DNA of 64,000 nt from Bifidobacterium lemurum. Lineage in GTDB: Bacteria; Actinomycetota; Actinomycetes; Actinomycetales; Bifidobacteriaceae. Each line of letters begins with the position of its first letter. Positions within the stretch are counted from its first letter, which is position 1. Location of the stretch: contig NZ_CP062948.1 in assembly GCF_014898175.1 (NCBI RefSeq), positions 992,001 to 1,056,000 of the forward strand, written 5' to 3'. The position numbers and the translations under genes are program-made. The notes under the pieces are model-generated. The model worked only from the letters and a program-made list of their open reading frames with translations. It was not told the DNA's origin and made no database searches. Positions 37,963 through 47,492 of this stretch are shown piece after piece.

Positions 37963-39333
37963 ATGGTGCCGGAGAATCCGCGGGAGACGTACGCCGCGCT
38001 GGTGCGCGAGGCGATGCGGTTCGATATGCCCACGCCCGTACGGCGCGATGAGGCGATACGCGAACTGGCGCAGCCGGCCCCCTTCAATATCGTGCACATC
38101 ATCACCGGCGTGCGCCGCTGCGGCAAAACCTTCTACCTGTTCCAGAAAATCCACGACCTGCTCGACGCGGGCGTGCCTCGGAGCCGCATCTTCTACTTCA
38201 ACTTCTCCGACGACCGCCTGCGCCCCATGCCAGACGACATCCTCGACGACATCGTCAACGAGTACTGGCGGCAGGTGCCCAGCGCCCGGGAGGAAGGCGC
38301 CTACCTCTTTCTCGACGAGGTGCAGGAATGCGCGAACTGGCAGGGGTTCTGCCAGCGTCTCGCCGAGCGTGAGAAGGTGACGCTGACCATCACCGGATCA
38401 TCATCCAAACTTTCCAGCGACGAAATCGCCACCACCTTCCGCGGGCGGTCGCACCCCCACGAGATGATGCCGCTCTCCTTCCGTGAATACTGCCTGTTCC
38501 ACAACCTGGCGACCCCGGATCCAAGCGATACGAGCGCGACGTTCTCCCCGCAGGAGACCACCGCGTTCGAAAGCGCCTACGAGCGGTATCTCGTCACCGG
38601 CGGATTCCCCGCGGTGCAGCACGCGCTTGAGCCGGATCGCATCGAACTGCTGCAGGGCTATCTGCGCGACGTGGTGGCGCGGGATGTCGCCGAACGCTTC
38701 GGCCGGGAGAACATAGCCCTCGCCACACAGACCGCGCTGTACGCCTTGCGCAACACCGCATGCGAACTGTCGGTGAACAGTCTGGTCGAGGCGCTCAAAA
38801 CCCAAGGCTGGAAGGTCTACTGGGACAAGATCAACACCCTGCTCGCCCTGTTCAAGCAGGCGTACTTGGTCTACGAATTGCAGGAATACCAGACCACGCT
38901 CAAACCCGACAGCACCTCGGTGCCGAAACTGTACGCGGTGGACCCGGGCATGGCGTACGCGGTGTCGCGGGCCAACCAGCAGGATGTCGGCAAACGCTTG
39001 GAGACGGCCGTGTTTGGCGAACTGCGCCGCCGCACCTCGGGCAAACGCACCGAAGCGGTCACCTCATACACCATGCCCACGGCACGGCAGGAGAAAGTGG
39101 ACTTCCTCGTCGGCGACGCGATGGCCGCCGAGCCTTACGCGCTCTATCAGGTCACCGCCGACATGGAGGCGGAGAAAACCCGCGCGAGGGAGATCGGCTC
39201 GCTTGACGCGGTGATGCGGCGCACCGGATTGACGGAAGGCACCATCATCACCCTGCGCGAGGAAGGCGGCGAAACCACCGAAGCCGGCCGGATCCGCATC
39301 ATTCCGGCATGGAAGTGGGCGCTGCTGGGCTAG
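37963..39333 (+). CDS. AAA_14/DUF4143 ATPase, intact
   Basis: This encodes 456 residues from the ATG at 37963 after GGGAGG; a GTG at 37927 in frame overlaps the palindrome and is less likely. Walker A is ITGVRRCGKTFYLFQ (about residues 47-60), Walker B is AYLFLDEVQECANW (about 111-124), and LTITGSSSKLSS is the sensor-like stretch. The C-terminal DUF4143 domain contains LYAVDPGMAYAVSR, VFGELRRR and EKVDFLVGDAMAAEPYALYQV, which resembles a PD-(D/E)XK nuclease core but has a Gln-Val where E-x-K is expected. Family members are widespread, often strain-variable, and of unknown function. The palindromes upstream are the notable feature. Confidence 0.9.
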   Translation: MVPENPRETYAALVREAMRFDMPTPVRRDEAIRELAQPAPFNIVHIITGVRRCGKTFYLFQKIHDLLDAGVPRSRIFYFNFSDDRLRPMPDDILDDIVNEYWRQVPSAREEGAYLFLDEVQECANWQGFCQRLAEREKVTLTITGSSSKLSSDEIATTFRGRSHPHEMMPLSFREYCLFHNLATPDPSDTSATFSPQETTAFESAYERYLVTGGFPAVQHALEPDRIELLQGYLRDVVARDVAERFGRENIALATQTALYALRNTACELSVNSLVEALKTQGWKVYWDKINTLLALFKQAYLVYELQEYQTTLKPDSTSVPKLYAVDPGMAYAVSRANQQDVGKRLETAVFGELRRRTSGKRTEAVTSYTMPTARQEKVDFLVGDAMAAEPYALYQVTADMEAEKTRAREIGSLDAVMRRTGLTEGTIITLREEGGETTEAGRIRIIPAWKWALLG

Positions 39334-39517
39334 CCGCCGTTCCGTCGCCGCGTCGCCGTATACACCGCAATCTTCGGGGCGAACCCTGTATGCGATGGAA
39401 ACGCCATGTCGTTCGCGGTTTTTCCTTTGCGACTCTAGTATCGTGCGTATTGACGGCAGGAGAGAGACAGCGGAGTCCCCCACCCCGTCATGAACCCAGA
39501 GGTTAAAGGGGTGATCT

Positions 39518-40972
39518 ATGGCAGATCAGCAACAATCCACAGAACAGACATCCACCACACCGGCACCGCCGGGAGCGGGCGGAGGCCTGCAGAAAAGCCT
39601 GAAACTCGTCTTCGTCTACACGGTGGCCACCGGCTCGATCTTCACGTTCGTAAGCTACTGGGATTCCGTGTTCTTCAGCTATTGCGGAGCGGGCACGTTC
39701 CTCGCCTTCGCGCTGATGACGCTGGCGATCCTGCCCGTCGCGCTGGTGTACAGCGAGATATCGCCGCTGTTCAAAACGGCCGGCGGCGAGCTCATCTACA
39801 ACACGGTCGGCTTCAACAAGCACGTCGGATTCCTGGCCTCGTGGCTGATCATGGCGGCGTGGATCTCCGTGCCGCCGGCCGTGGTGATGGCCATCGCCAC
39901 CTACATCAGCAAACTGTTCGGCCTGAACCTGAGCTTCGGCACCACCGTGCTGATCGGCGTGGTGATTCTCGTGCTCGTGTTCATCATGAGCCTGCAGGAC
40001 ATCCAGTTCCTCGTCAAGGCGCAGGCCACCTGCCTGTTCGCCAACATCGCCACCACGCTGATCACCGCGGTGCTGCTCCTCACCTGCGGGCATTGGAGCA
40101 TCTCGAATCTCGCGGGCATGTTCTCGTTCTCGTCCATCGATTCCACGTGGGCCATCCCGGGGTGGATCATCGGCATGGCGCTGCTCATCACCCCGTATTT
40201 CGGCTTCGAGACCGTGCCGCAGATGGTCGAGGAGGGCGACTTCCCCATCGCGAACACCAAGAAGGCCATCTGCGGGTCGGTGATCACCTGCGGTGTGATC
40301 TACACGATCTTCTTCTTCTGCGTGGCCGGCCTCGCGCCCGCGGAGGAGCTGCTCGCCGGGGATTCGGCCAACGGATTCATGACCATCAACGCCATGGAGA
40401 ACATGCTCGGCTGGCGATTCTGGCCCGTGGTCTACGGCCTCATCTCGATCCTCATGGGCATGACCGCCTCGATTCTCGGCTTCTGGATGTCGACCGTGCG
40501 CATGCTGTACTCGATGGGCAAGAAGAACTTCCTGCCCGAGGTGTTCACCAAGGTGAACAAGCACCAGCAGCCGATCCTGCCGAACATCTTCCTGCTCGGC
40601 GTGAGCCTGACGTTCATTCTGCTGCAGAACGCGGGCAGTTTCATGAACGACTTCTTCAACCTGATGTCGTTCGGCTGCGCCTGCGCCTACGCGCTGACCA
40701 TGGTCTCGGCCGTGCGCATCCGGCACAAGCATCCGCAATGGTATGAGAACAACAAGAACGTGGTGCGCGGCGGCGACGCCTTGCGCATCCTCGCCATGGT
40801 AATCATGATCGCGATCGCGTTCTTCTGCACGCTCGGCCAGGGCATCGGCTCGTGGATCTCGTTCGGCGTGTATCTCGGCATCGGCGTGCTCATCTGGGCA
40901 TGGATGGTGCTGGTGCGCTGGAAGCAATCCACCGTGACGATCGAAACCCCCGACGGCGAGCAGACCTTCTAG
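39518..40972 (+). CDS. APC-superfamily amino acid/amine permease
   Basis: This encodes 484 residues after AAAGGGGTG. A polar, Pro/Thr-rich N-terminus (about 25 residues) precedes roughly twelve hydrophobic helices. Family features are GSIFTFVSYWDSVFFSYCG in helix 1, a glycine-rich start to the next helices, and ITPYFGFETVPQMVEEGDFP, the conserved intracellular loop typical of APC transporters. It would import or exchange an amino acid or amine by proton or substrate gradient. The substrate is not evident. It is followed after 80 bp by an SDR dehydrogenase, perhaps acting on the imported compound. Confidence 0.85.
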   Translation: MADQQQSTEQTSTTPAPPGAGGGLQKSLKLVFVYTVATGSIFTFVSYWDSVFFSYCGAGTFLAFALMTLAILPVALVYSEISPLFKTAGGELIYNTVGFNKHVGFLASWLIMAAWISVPPAVVMAIATYISKLFGLNLSFGTTVLIGVVILVLVFIMSLQDIQFLVKAQATCLFANIATTLITAVLLLTCGHWSISNLAGMFSFSSIDSTWAIPGWIIGMALLITPYFGFETVPQMVEEGDFPIANTKKAICGSVITCGVIYTIFFFCVAGLAPAEELLAGDSANGFMTINAMENMLGWRFWPVVYGLISILMGMTASILGFWMSTVRMLYSMGKKNFLPEVFTKVNKHQQPILPNIFLLGVSLTFILLQNAGSFMNDFFNLMSFGCACAYALTMVSAVRIRHKHPQWYENNKNVVRGGDALRILAMVIMIAIAFFCTLGQGIGSWISFGVYLGIGVLIWAWMVLVRWKQSTVTIETPDGEQTF

Positions 40973-40982
40973 CCCGCGGCCC

Positions 40983-41040
40983 GAACCAACCAATCAATCA
41001 ATCAACCAACCAATCAGCCCTCACAACAATCCCCAACAAT
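40983..41040 (+). other. C/A-rich leader before the dehydrogenase gene
   Basis: The stretch consists almost wholly of AACCAACC, AATCAATC and CCAACAAT words with hardly any G, up to the AAGGAGAA site. It resembles the leaders before the surface-protein genes at 4135 and 11563. It is probably an unstructured spacer within a transcript. Confidence 0.5.
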
Positions 41041-41052
41041 AAGGAGAACATC

Positions 41053-41853
41053 ATGGCAAAGCTTGACGGCAAAGTCGCCCTCATCACCGGCGCGGCGGCC
41101 GGACTCGGCGAAGGCATCGCCGAAGTGTACGCCAAATACGGCGCGAAGATCTGCATGGTCGATCTCGACCCGGCCGTGGAGGCCACGGCCGACCGCATCC
41201 GCGGCCTGTACCCGGACGCGCAGATCATCACCGCGATCGCCAACGTGGCCGACCGCGCGCAGGTGGACGAGGCCGCCGCACGCACCATCGCCGAATTCGG
41301 CACCATCGACGTGGCCTGCGCCAACGCCGGCGTGTGCCGTCTTGCGCCGTTCGAGGAGATGCCGGACGAGATGCGCGACTTCCATATCGACGTGAACATC
41401 AAGGGCGCGTGGAACACCTGCAAGGCGGTGATTCCCGCCATGCTCAAGGCCGGCAAGGGCGCGATCGTGATCGCCTCCTCCGTGACCGGCGACATCGTGG
41501 CCGACGCCGGCGAGGCCGCCTACGCGATGAGCAAGGCCGCGCTGGTGGGTCTGACCAAGTGCCTGGCGGTGGAGTACGCGGACCGCAACATCCGCGTCAA
41601 CTGCTCGCAGCTGGGCTATGCGCGCACGCCGATGGTCGAGAAGATGGCGGTCGAATCGAATCCGGACGATCCGGAGTCGGCGATCAACGACATCGCCGTC
41701 GGCGTGCCGATGAAGCGCCTGGCCAAGCCGACCGAGGTGGGCGAGCTGTTCGCGTTCCTCGGCTCCGACGAGGCGAGCTACATCACCGGCGAGCAGGTGG
41801 TCATCGACGGCGGCAGCACCCTGCCCGAGACGATGAGCATCGGCACCAACTAA
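41053..41853 (+). CDS. Short-chain dehydrogenase/reductase (SDR)
   Basis: This encodes 266 residues after AAGGAGAA. A Rossmann fold opens with VALITGAAAGLGEGIAEVY (TGxxxGxG). MVDLDP after beta-2 favours NAD(H) over NADP(H). CANAG is the NxAG motif. IVIASSVTGD carries the catalytic Ser, and AYAMSKAAL the Tyr-x-x-x-Lys pair. YITGEQVVIDGGST is the usual C-terminal signature. It oxidises or reduces an alcohol/ketone pair; the substrate is unknown. It is probably co-transcribed with the APC permease. Confidence 0.93.
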   Translation: MAKLDGKVALITGAAAGLGEGIAEVYAKYGAKICMVDLDPAVEATADRIRGLYPDAQIITAIANVADRAQVDEAAARTIAEFGTIDVACANAGVCRLAPFEEMPDEMRDFHIDVNIKGAWNTCKAVIPAMLKAGKGAIVIASSVTGDIVADAGEAAYAMSKAALVGLTKCLAVEYADRNIRVNCSQLGYARTPMVEKMAVESNPDDPESAINDIAVGVPMKRLAKPTEVGELFAFLGSDEASYITGEQVVIDGGSTLPETMSIGTN

Positions 41854-41870
41854 ACGCGATTCAACGGACA

Positions 41871-41908
41871 CGAAGGGCGTGCGACGGATTCCAGTCGCAC
41901 GCCCTTCG
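41871..41908. terminator. Bidirectional terminator between converging genes
   Basis: CGAAGGGCGTGCGAC pairs perfectly with GTCGCACGCCCTTCG (15-bp stem, 8-nt loop). It lies between the converging SDR gene and the 41924 regulator gene and could serve both. Confidence 0.8.
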
Positions 41909-41923
41909 CTATGTTCCGTTGGA

Positions 41924-42694
41924 TTAGGCGGCGGGGGTGAAATACTCCGATACCGCCTGGCGGAACAGGGAACGGCGGCGGCGCGCGATCGGCAGCCGAA
42001 GCGATCGCCGCACGACGCAGACATCGCCGTTTACGGCGCTGACATGGCGAAGATTGACCAGACAACCGCTGCTGCATTGCGCGAAACCGAACGACGACAG
42101 GCGTTCGCCAAGTCGGGCGATCGAATCCTTGAAAAGGAAATCACCACCCACCGTATGCACCGTGATCAGACGGTCGCGGCTTTCCACATACACGACATCG
42201 TCAACCGGCACCCGCAGGCAACGACCGCATTGCGCGAACAGCAGCGTCTTCCCGCCCGAACGGGCCAACCGGTCCATGCACCGGTCGAACACCGCCGCGC
42301 ACTCCCGATATCGCGCCTCCGCCTCGCGTAGGGCGCGCCGCGGCCGCATGATGTATCCGCACGCGTCCACCTCATAGCCCAACACGGCGTCGCGTAGATC
42401 ATCGGCGATGAATGCTATGGCCGGATTCCCTCCCATACGACGGATCGAGCGCGCCATCTCCATACCGTCGGCGCCCCGGCTACCGTCGAGAACCAGCAGA
42501 TCGATGAACGCCGAATACGAGGCCAACAGCTGCGAGGCCTGATCCATTTCGTAAATATCGAAGGCGATATGACGGTGTTCGTCGGCATAACGACGCAGCA
42601 TCGCGCACACCGTCTCACGCTCGGCGGCATCCGCGAGCGCCACCGCGACGGATACGACCGCTCCGGGATGCGTCCGCTCATTGTCGGTGGACAT
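41924..42694 (-). CDS. LytTR-family regulator with degenerate receiver domain
   Basis: This encodes 256 residues from the ATG at 42694 after AAGGAGGA. The receiver-like domain keeps an Asp in DLLVLDGSRGADGMEMAR. The usual Asp-Asp metal pair is replaced (VSVAVALADAAERE), and the conserved Lys is Arg (GYIMRPRRAL). Phosphorylation is therefore doubtful. The LytTR domain is well kept (VDDVVYVESRDRLITVHTV, then GFAQCSSGCLVNLRHVSAV and a basic C-terminus). The gene is divergent from a membrane GH3 gene across 288 bp and is a good candidate to control it. Confidence 0.85.
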   Translation of the reverse strand: MSTDNERTHPGAVVSVAVALADAAERETVCAMLRRYADEHRHIAFDIYEMDQASQLLASYSAFIDLLVLDGSRGADGMEMARSIRRMGGNPAIAFIADDLRDAVLGYEVDACGYIMRPRRALREAEARYRECAAVFDRCMDRLARSGGKTLLFAQCGRCLRVPVDDVVYVESRDRLITVHTVGGDFLFKDSIARLGERLSSFGFAQCSSGCLVNLRHVSAVNGDVCVVRRSLRLPIARRRRSLFRQAVSEYFTPAA

Positions 42695-42982
42695 CGATCC
42701 TCCTTCGGTTTGATGATGTCGGACCATTCGCAGACACCGGCAGGCAAGGCCAACATCGTTATTCAGCCGCGACCACGCCGGCGCCTCTTCCACTGTATCC
42801 GCATCATCGCAGGCGAAACCCCTCACGGAAAAGCAAGTTGTTCCACAAGGGTTTTTCCAAAAAGTACAAACAAAACCCACTTTCGTCCGACGGTCGTCAA
42901 TTCAGCCGAAACCACGACGGCGGGGACCTCGGCTCTGCTGCAATAAGCGTGTCATCATATGCCCCAGATCAAAGGAGAGTCG
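42695..42982. promoter_or_regulatory. Divergent control region between LytTR regulator and GH3 gene
   Basis: No gene is seen in these 288 bp. The region must hold promoters for both divergent genes, and AAAGGAGAG at the right end is the GH3 ribosome binding site. I did not find a clear pair of LytTR direct repeats by eye. Confidence 0.4.
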
Positions 42983-45967
42983 ATGCATATGAACCAACAC
43001 ACACCCTCGAACGGACGCAGGATCCTGTTGCGTGCGGGAACCGCGGTATGCGCGTTGCTGGCCGGCCTGTCGCTCACGGCGACGACGCTGACCGAAGCGA
43101 ACGCATCCAAGGTGCACAACTTCCTGGGCACCAACGCGACGCAGATCGTCAACGACGGCGATGAGAACGAGGACACCACCTATTTCGCGAGCGAATTCGA
43201 CTCGTGGGAGGACGCGTACAACAACGCGCTGGACACCAACCAGGACATCCAGGAGGAAGGCTCCGTGCTGGTGGAGAACAACGGCGCGCTGCCGCTGGCC
43301 TCCGGCGCGCGGGTGAGCATGTTCTCACGCTCGTCCACCGACATCGTCTACGGCGGCACGGGTTCCGGCTCCATCGACGAATCCACCGTCGTGGATCTGA
43401 AAACCGCGATGGAGAGCGCCGGATTCAGCATCAACCAGACCCTGTACGACTTCTACGACGGCCAGGAGGGCTACACGCGCACCACTTCGGACGTCGCCGA
43501 GGTGCCGGTCTCCGAATTCACCAGCGAGGTCGAAGCCTCCTACGCGGATTATTCCGACGCGGCCATCGTGGTCATCTCCCGCACCGGCGGCGAAGGCGAC
43601 GATTTGGACGCCGACACCGCGTACCTCAACCTGCAGGATTCCGAAAGGGAGCTGCTGGACTACGTGCAGCAGCGCTTCGACACGGTCGTCGTGCTGGTGA
43701 ACAGCTCCAACGCGATGTCGCTGGATTGGCTGGACGACTACGGCGTGGACGCCTGCCTGTGGATCGGCGGCCCCGGCCAGTCCGGCCTGACCGCCGTGGC
43801 GGAGATGCTCAACGGCACCCGCACCCCGAGCGGCAAGTTCACCGACACGTACGCAGCGGACTCGCTCTCCTCGCCGGCGATGCAGAACTTCGGCGACTAC
43901 ACCTACACGAACGCCACCACCCAGGCCAGCGACGGCGCGTCCATGTCGGACACCGTCTACGATCTGCTCACCGACAGCAGCGGCAATGTCACCGAAATCG
44001 CCAACGCGAAGAACTACGTCGTCTACGCCGAGGGCATCTACGTGGGCTACGCCTACTACGAGACCCGCTACGAGGACAGCGTGCTCGGCCAGGGCAACGC
44101 CGACGGCGACGCGGGCACCTTCGCCTCATCCTCGTCGTGGGATTATGACGAGGAGGTCAACTACGCCTTCGGCTACGGCCAGTCCTACACCACCTTCGAG
44201 CAGACCCTCGATTCGGTCGACTTCGACGGCGACAAGGCCACGGTGACCGTGACGGTGACCAATACGGGCGACACCTACTCCGGCAAGGACGTGGTCGAGG
44301 TCTACGCGCAGGCGCCCTATATCGAAGGCGGTCTGGAGAAGGCCAGCGTGCAGCTGTGCGGCTACGACAAAACCGAGGAGCTGGCGCCGGGCGAGTCCGA
44401 AACCCTCACCATCGACGTGGATCTGCGCGACATCGCCTCCTACGATTCCGAAAACGAGGAAGCCTATGTGCTCGACGAGGGCACGTATTATCTGGCCATC
44501 GGCTCCGACGCCCACAACGCGCTGAACAACATCCTCGCGGCCAAGGGCATGACCACGGCCGACGGCATGGACGAGGACGGCGACGCGGACAAGACCGCCA
44601 CCACCGAGCTGGACTACACGGTGTACGACACCGACGAGAACAGCGGCAACGCGATCGAGAACCGCTTCGAGGACGCCGACCTGAACTACTATCAGGACGA
44701 CACCGTCACATACCTCTCCCGCTCCGACTGGCAGGGCACCTGGCCGGAATCCTATGATTCCGTGGAGGCCACCGACGAGATGATCGCCGACCTGGAGAAC
44801 AACTACACCGCCAACGAGGCCGAAACCACCGAAATCACCTACGGCGCCGACAACGGGCTCAACATCGCCACGATGCGCGACGCCGACTACGACGATGAGG
44901 CGTGGGACCAGTTGCTCGACCAGATGACGCTCGAAGAGCAGGTGGAGCTCGTGCAGAACGGCGCCAGCCAGACGGCCGCCGTCGAATCGATCGCCTTCCC
45001 CGGCAGCGTGGACGCCGACGGCCCCGCCGGCTTGGGCAGCTCCACCGGCCGCCGCTACTATCTCGAGGACATCAACGACAAGGACAGCGCCACCACGACC
45101 AGCGCCGTGGGCTACAACTCCTCCGTGGTGATCGCCTCCACCTGGAGCCGCGACATGGCACGCCAGCGCGGCGAAGCCATCGGCGAGGATGGTCTGTGGA
45201 CCAATACCCAAGGCTGGTGGGGCCCGGGCGCGAACACGCACCGCACCCCGTACGGCGGCCGCAACTTCGAGTACTACTCCGAGGATTCCTTCCTCGGCGG
45301 CACCATCGGCGCGGAGGACATCGCCGGCGCGCAGTCCAAGGGCCTGCGTTCCTTCGTCAAGCATTTCGCGGTCAACGACCAGGAGCTCAACCGCCATGGC
45401 CTGTCCACCTTCGCCAACGAGCAGTCGCTGCGCCAGATCTACCTCAAGCAGTTCGAGTACGTCGTCAAGGACGGCGGCACGCTGTCGCTGATGTCGTCCT
45501 TCAACCGCATCGGCGTCAAGTGGGCCGGCGGCGACGCCGCGCTGTGCACCGACCTGCTGCGTGACGAATGGGGCTTCGTGGGTAGCGTGGAGACCGATTT
45601 CAACTTCCACGCCACCGACGGCTACATGAACGTGCGCTCCGGCCTGCGCGGCGGCACCGACCAGTGGCTCGCCATGGGCGAGAGCGGCCTGATCGACTTC
45701 GTCAAGGAGGACGCCGACCTCGCGGCCGAAGTGCGTGAGGCCTGCCACCGCATCCTCTACTCGATCTCCCGCTCCTCGGCCATCAACGGCATCGGCTCCA
45801 GCGGACGCATCGTCAAAACGACCGTCTGGTGGCAGTGGCTGCTCTACGGCATGACCGGCGTGACCGGCGTGCTCACGCTCGCCCAGCTCGGCCTGCTCGG
45901 CTACGGCACCGTCCGTGACGAGCGCCGCCGCGAAGCCCACATCACCGTGGCACCGACCGCCCAATGA
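42983..45967 (+). CDS. Membrane-tethered GH3 glycosidase with reversed domain order (2)
   Basis: This encodes 994 residues from the ATG at 42983 after AAAGGAGAG (an ATG at 42959 precedes the binding site). The N-terminus has one hydrophobic helix (AVCALLAGLSLTATTLTEANA), either an anchor or a signal peptide. A C-terminal helix (WQWLLYGMTGVTGVLTLAQLGLLGY) is followed by RDERRRE, so the enzyme faces outward. The GH3_C-like domain comes first (FSRSSTDIVYGGTGSGSIDES), then FnIII at FGYGQSYTTF (about residue 394). The barrel follows with DADGPAGLG (about 677), KHFAVNDQELNRH, and the presumed nucleophile Asp in SVETDFNFHATDGY (about 870). A small membrane protein gene follows 32 bp downstream. Confidence 0.9.
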   Translation: MHMNQHTPSNGRRILLRAGTAVCALLAGLSLTATTLTEANASKVHNFLGTNATQIVNDGDENEDTTYFASEFDSWEDAYNNALDTNQDIQEEGSVLVENNGALPLASGARVSMFSRSSTDIVYGGTGSGSIDESTVVDLKTAMESAGFSINQTLYDFYDGQEGYTRTTSDVAEVPVSEFTSEVEASYADYSDAAIVVISRTGGEGDDLDADTAYLNLQDSERELLDYVQQRFDTVVVLVNSSNAMSLDWLDDYGVDACLWIGGPGQSGLTAVAEMLNGTRTPSGKFTDTYAADSLSSPAMQNFGDYTYTNATTQASDGASMSDTVYDLLTDSSGNVTEIANAKNYVVYAEGIYVGYAYYETRYEDSVLGQGNADGDAGTFASSSSWDYDEEVNYAFGYGQSYTTFEQTLDSVDFDGDKATVTVTVTNTGDTYSGKDVVEVYAQAPYIEGGLEKASVQLCGYDKTEELAPGESETLTIDVDLRDIASYDSENEEAYVLDEGTYYLAIGSDAHNALNNILAAKGMTTADGMDEDGDADKTATTELDYTVYDTDENSGNAIENRFEDADLNYYQDDTVTYLSRSDWQGTWPESYDSVEATDEMIADLENNYTANEAETTEITYGADNGLNIATMRDADYDDEAWDQLLDQMTLEEQVELVQNGASQTAAVESIAFPGSVDADGPAGLGSSTGRRYYLEDINDKDSATTTSAVGYNSSVVIASTWSRDMARQRGEAIGEDGLWTNTQGWWGPGANTHRTPYGGRNFEYYSEDSFLGGTIGAEDIAGAQSKGLRSFVKHFAVNDQELNRHGLSTFANEQSLRQIYLKQFEYVVKDGGTLSLMSSFNRIGVKWAGGDAALCTDLLRDEWGFVGSVETDFNFHATDGYMNVRSGLRGGTDQWLAMGESGLIDFVKEDADLAAEVREACHRILYSISRSSAINGIGSSGRIVKTTVWWQWLLYGMTGVTGVLTLAQLGLLGYGTVRDERRREAHITVAPTAQ

Positions 45968-45999
45968 CGGACGTTCCGCATCGATTCAAGGAGAACATC

Positions 46000-46416
46000 A
46001 TGGAAACCCAAACCACATCATTCGATTTGACCATGCGGCTCCGCGCCAAAGGGGCCGGATTCTACGTGGCCGCGTTGGCGGCCGTGGCGGCCGTCATCGG
46101 CATCGTCGGCAATGCCATGCTCGGCTCGTTCGCGACCCTGTCGACGCTGCTGCTGGCGGCGGGCGTGGTCCTCTTCCTGGCATCCGTCGCGCTGCCGTGG
46201 GATCTGGTGGTCATGTGCAGCTATTTCTGCTACATCGCGGCATTCTGCCGGTTCATCGCCGAACAGCTGTACACCATCTCGAACGTGCTCACGGCCATCG
46301 ACGCGAACTCGTTCGCGACCTCGTTCATCATCGCCGCAGCGGGTTGCGCCGCCGCGATGGTGATCGGTCTGGTCGGCGCCATCATGCCGCAGGATAAGAG
46401 GCAGACGGCCGCCTAA
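46000..46416 (+). CDS. Small four-helix membrane protein of unknown function
   Basis: This encodes 138 residues from the ATG at 46000 after AAGGAGAA. Four hydrophobic segments (about 20-40, 45-65, 66-88 and 105-128) make up nearly the whole protein. The short basic tail (QDKRQTAA) should be cytoplasmic. I recognise no family. Its tight position after the membrane GH3 gene suggests the same transcript, perhaps a partner of that enzyme in the membrane. Confidence 0.72.
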   Translation: METQTTSFDLTMRLRAKGAGFYVAALAAVAAVIGIVGNAMLGSFATLSTLLLAAGVVLFLASVALPWDLVVMCSYFCYIAAFCRFIAEQLYTISNVLTAIDANSFATSFIIAAAGCAAAMVIGLVGAIMPQDKRQTAA

Positions 46417-46441
46417 ACCAGCCGCACCGTCCCACCGCCGC

Positions 46442-46481
46442 ACCGCCCGTCCGCGACCTTCCAGATTCGCGGACGGGCGGT
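46442..46481 (+). terminator. Hairpin ending the GH3-membrane protein unit
   Basis: ACCGCCCGTCCGCGA pairs perfectly with TCGCGGACGGGCGGT (15-bp stem, 10-nt loop), 25 bp after the membrane-protein stop. No U-tract follows. Confidence 0.65.
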
Positions 46482-46555
46482 TGCACATGCACTCCGCCCA
46501 GACACGCGCACTACACTGGAATCCATGCCACGACCTCAAGCCGCGAAGGAGCGCC

Positions 46556-47488
46556 ATGATCGACAATGCGACCAAAGTGTTTCTCTCCGTGGTCGAATGC
46601 GGCAGTTTCAGCAAAGCCGCCTCCCGGCTTTATGTGACCCCGAGCGCCGTGATGAAGCAGATCAACCGTCTGGAATCCGCCATCGGCGTCCAGCTGCTCG
46701 AGCGGCATCCGACCGGCGTCGCGCCCACCGCCGCCGGGCAATCGTATTACAAAGACGCACGGGCCATGGTGGACATGGAACAGGCCGCCATCAAACGGGC
46801 CAAGGCGGCGCAGACACGGCAGCCGACGGCCGTGCGCATCGGAGACTCCCAGCTCAACCCCAGCCGGCCTTTGCTCGACGCCTGGTATACGGCGGTGAAG
46901 GAACGCCCTGAATGGCACCTCGACGAGCGCTATAAAATCATCATCACGCCGTTCAGCGACGAAGACACCTTCGACAACATCTTCGCCCGGCTGAACACGG
47001 ACATCGACCTGCTCACCAGCGCCATCGACGACCGCTATGTGAACGACACGATCGGCGCCGTGCCCTTATGGGAAAGCCACCTGTGCGTTCTGGTGCCGGG
47101 CGGACACCCGCTCGCACGCATCGCCGACTTCTCGCTGGACGACCTCAACGGGTATGACATCATATCCGCTCCGGTCGGTGCCGTGCATTCCATCGACGCA
47201 TTGCGCGCGTATCTGGCCGGCACCCATCCCGACATCCATCTGGTCACCACGCGCATCCCGATGATGGGAATCGCCACATTCAACTACTGCGCCGTGGAGG
47301 GATTGCCGATGCTCACCCACGAGGCGTGGGCGAATGTCCATCCCGCATTCGTGAGACTGCCCATCGAATGGGATTTCCACGAGAACTACGGCGTGCTGTA
47401 TGCCAAATCGAAGCGGGCGGAGCTTGAACCGCTGATCGAACTGATTTCCAGCCGGCAGTTCAATCCCTGGCGAGACCGACAGCCGTGA
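46556..47488 (+). CDS. LysR-family transcriptional regulator
   Basis: This encodes 310 residues from the ATG at 46556 after GAAGGAG. The winged helix-turn-helix is VFLSVVECGSFSKAASRLYVTPSAVMKQINRLESAIGVQLLERHPTGVAPTAAGQ. The effector-binding half (about 90-305) has LNTDIDLLTSAIDDRY and GAVPLWESHLCVLVPGGHPLA, as in LysR co-inducer domains. Its ligand is unknown. Its targets might be the adjoining GH3 unit, but LysR proteins usually control a divergent gene and none is present here. Confidence 0.9.
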   Translation: MIDNATKVFLSVVECGSFSKAASRLYVTPSAVMKQINRLESAIGVQLLERHPTGVAPTAAGQSYYKDARAMVDMEQAAIKRAKAAQTRQPTAVRIGDSQLNPSRPLLDAWYTAVKERPEWHLDERYKIIITPFSDEDTFDNIFARLNTDIDLLTSAIDDRYVNDTIGAVPLWESHLCVLVPGGHPLARIADFSLDDLNGYDIISAPVGAVHSIDALRAYLAGTHPDIHLVTTRIPMMGIATFNYCAVEGLPMLTHEAWANVHPAFVRLPIEWDFHENYGVLYAKSKRAELEPLIELISSRQFNPWRDRQP

Positions 47489-47492
47489 TTCG

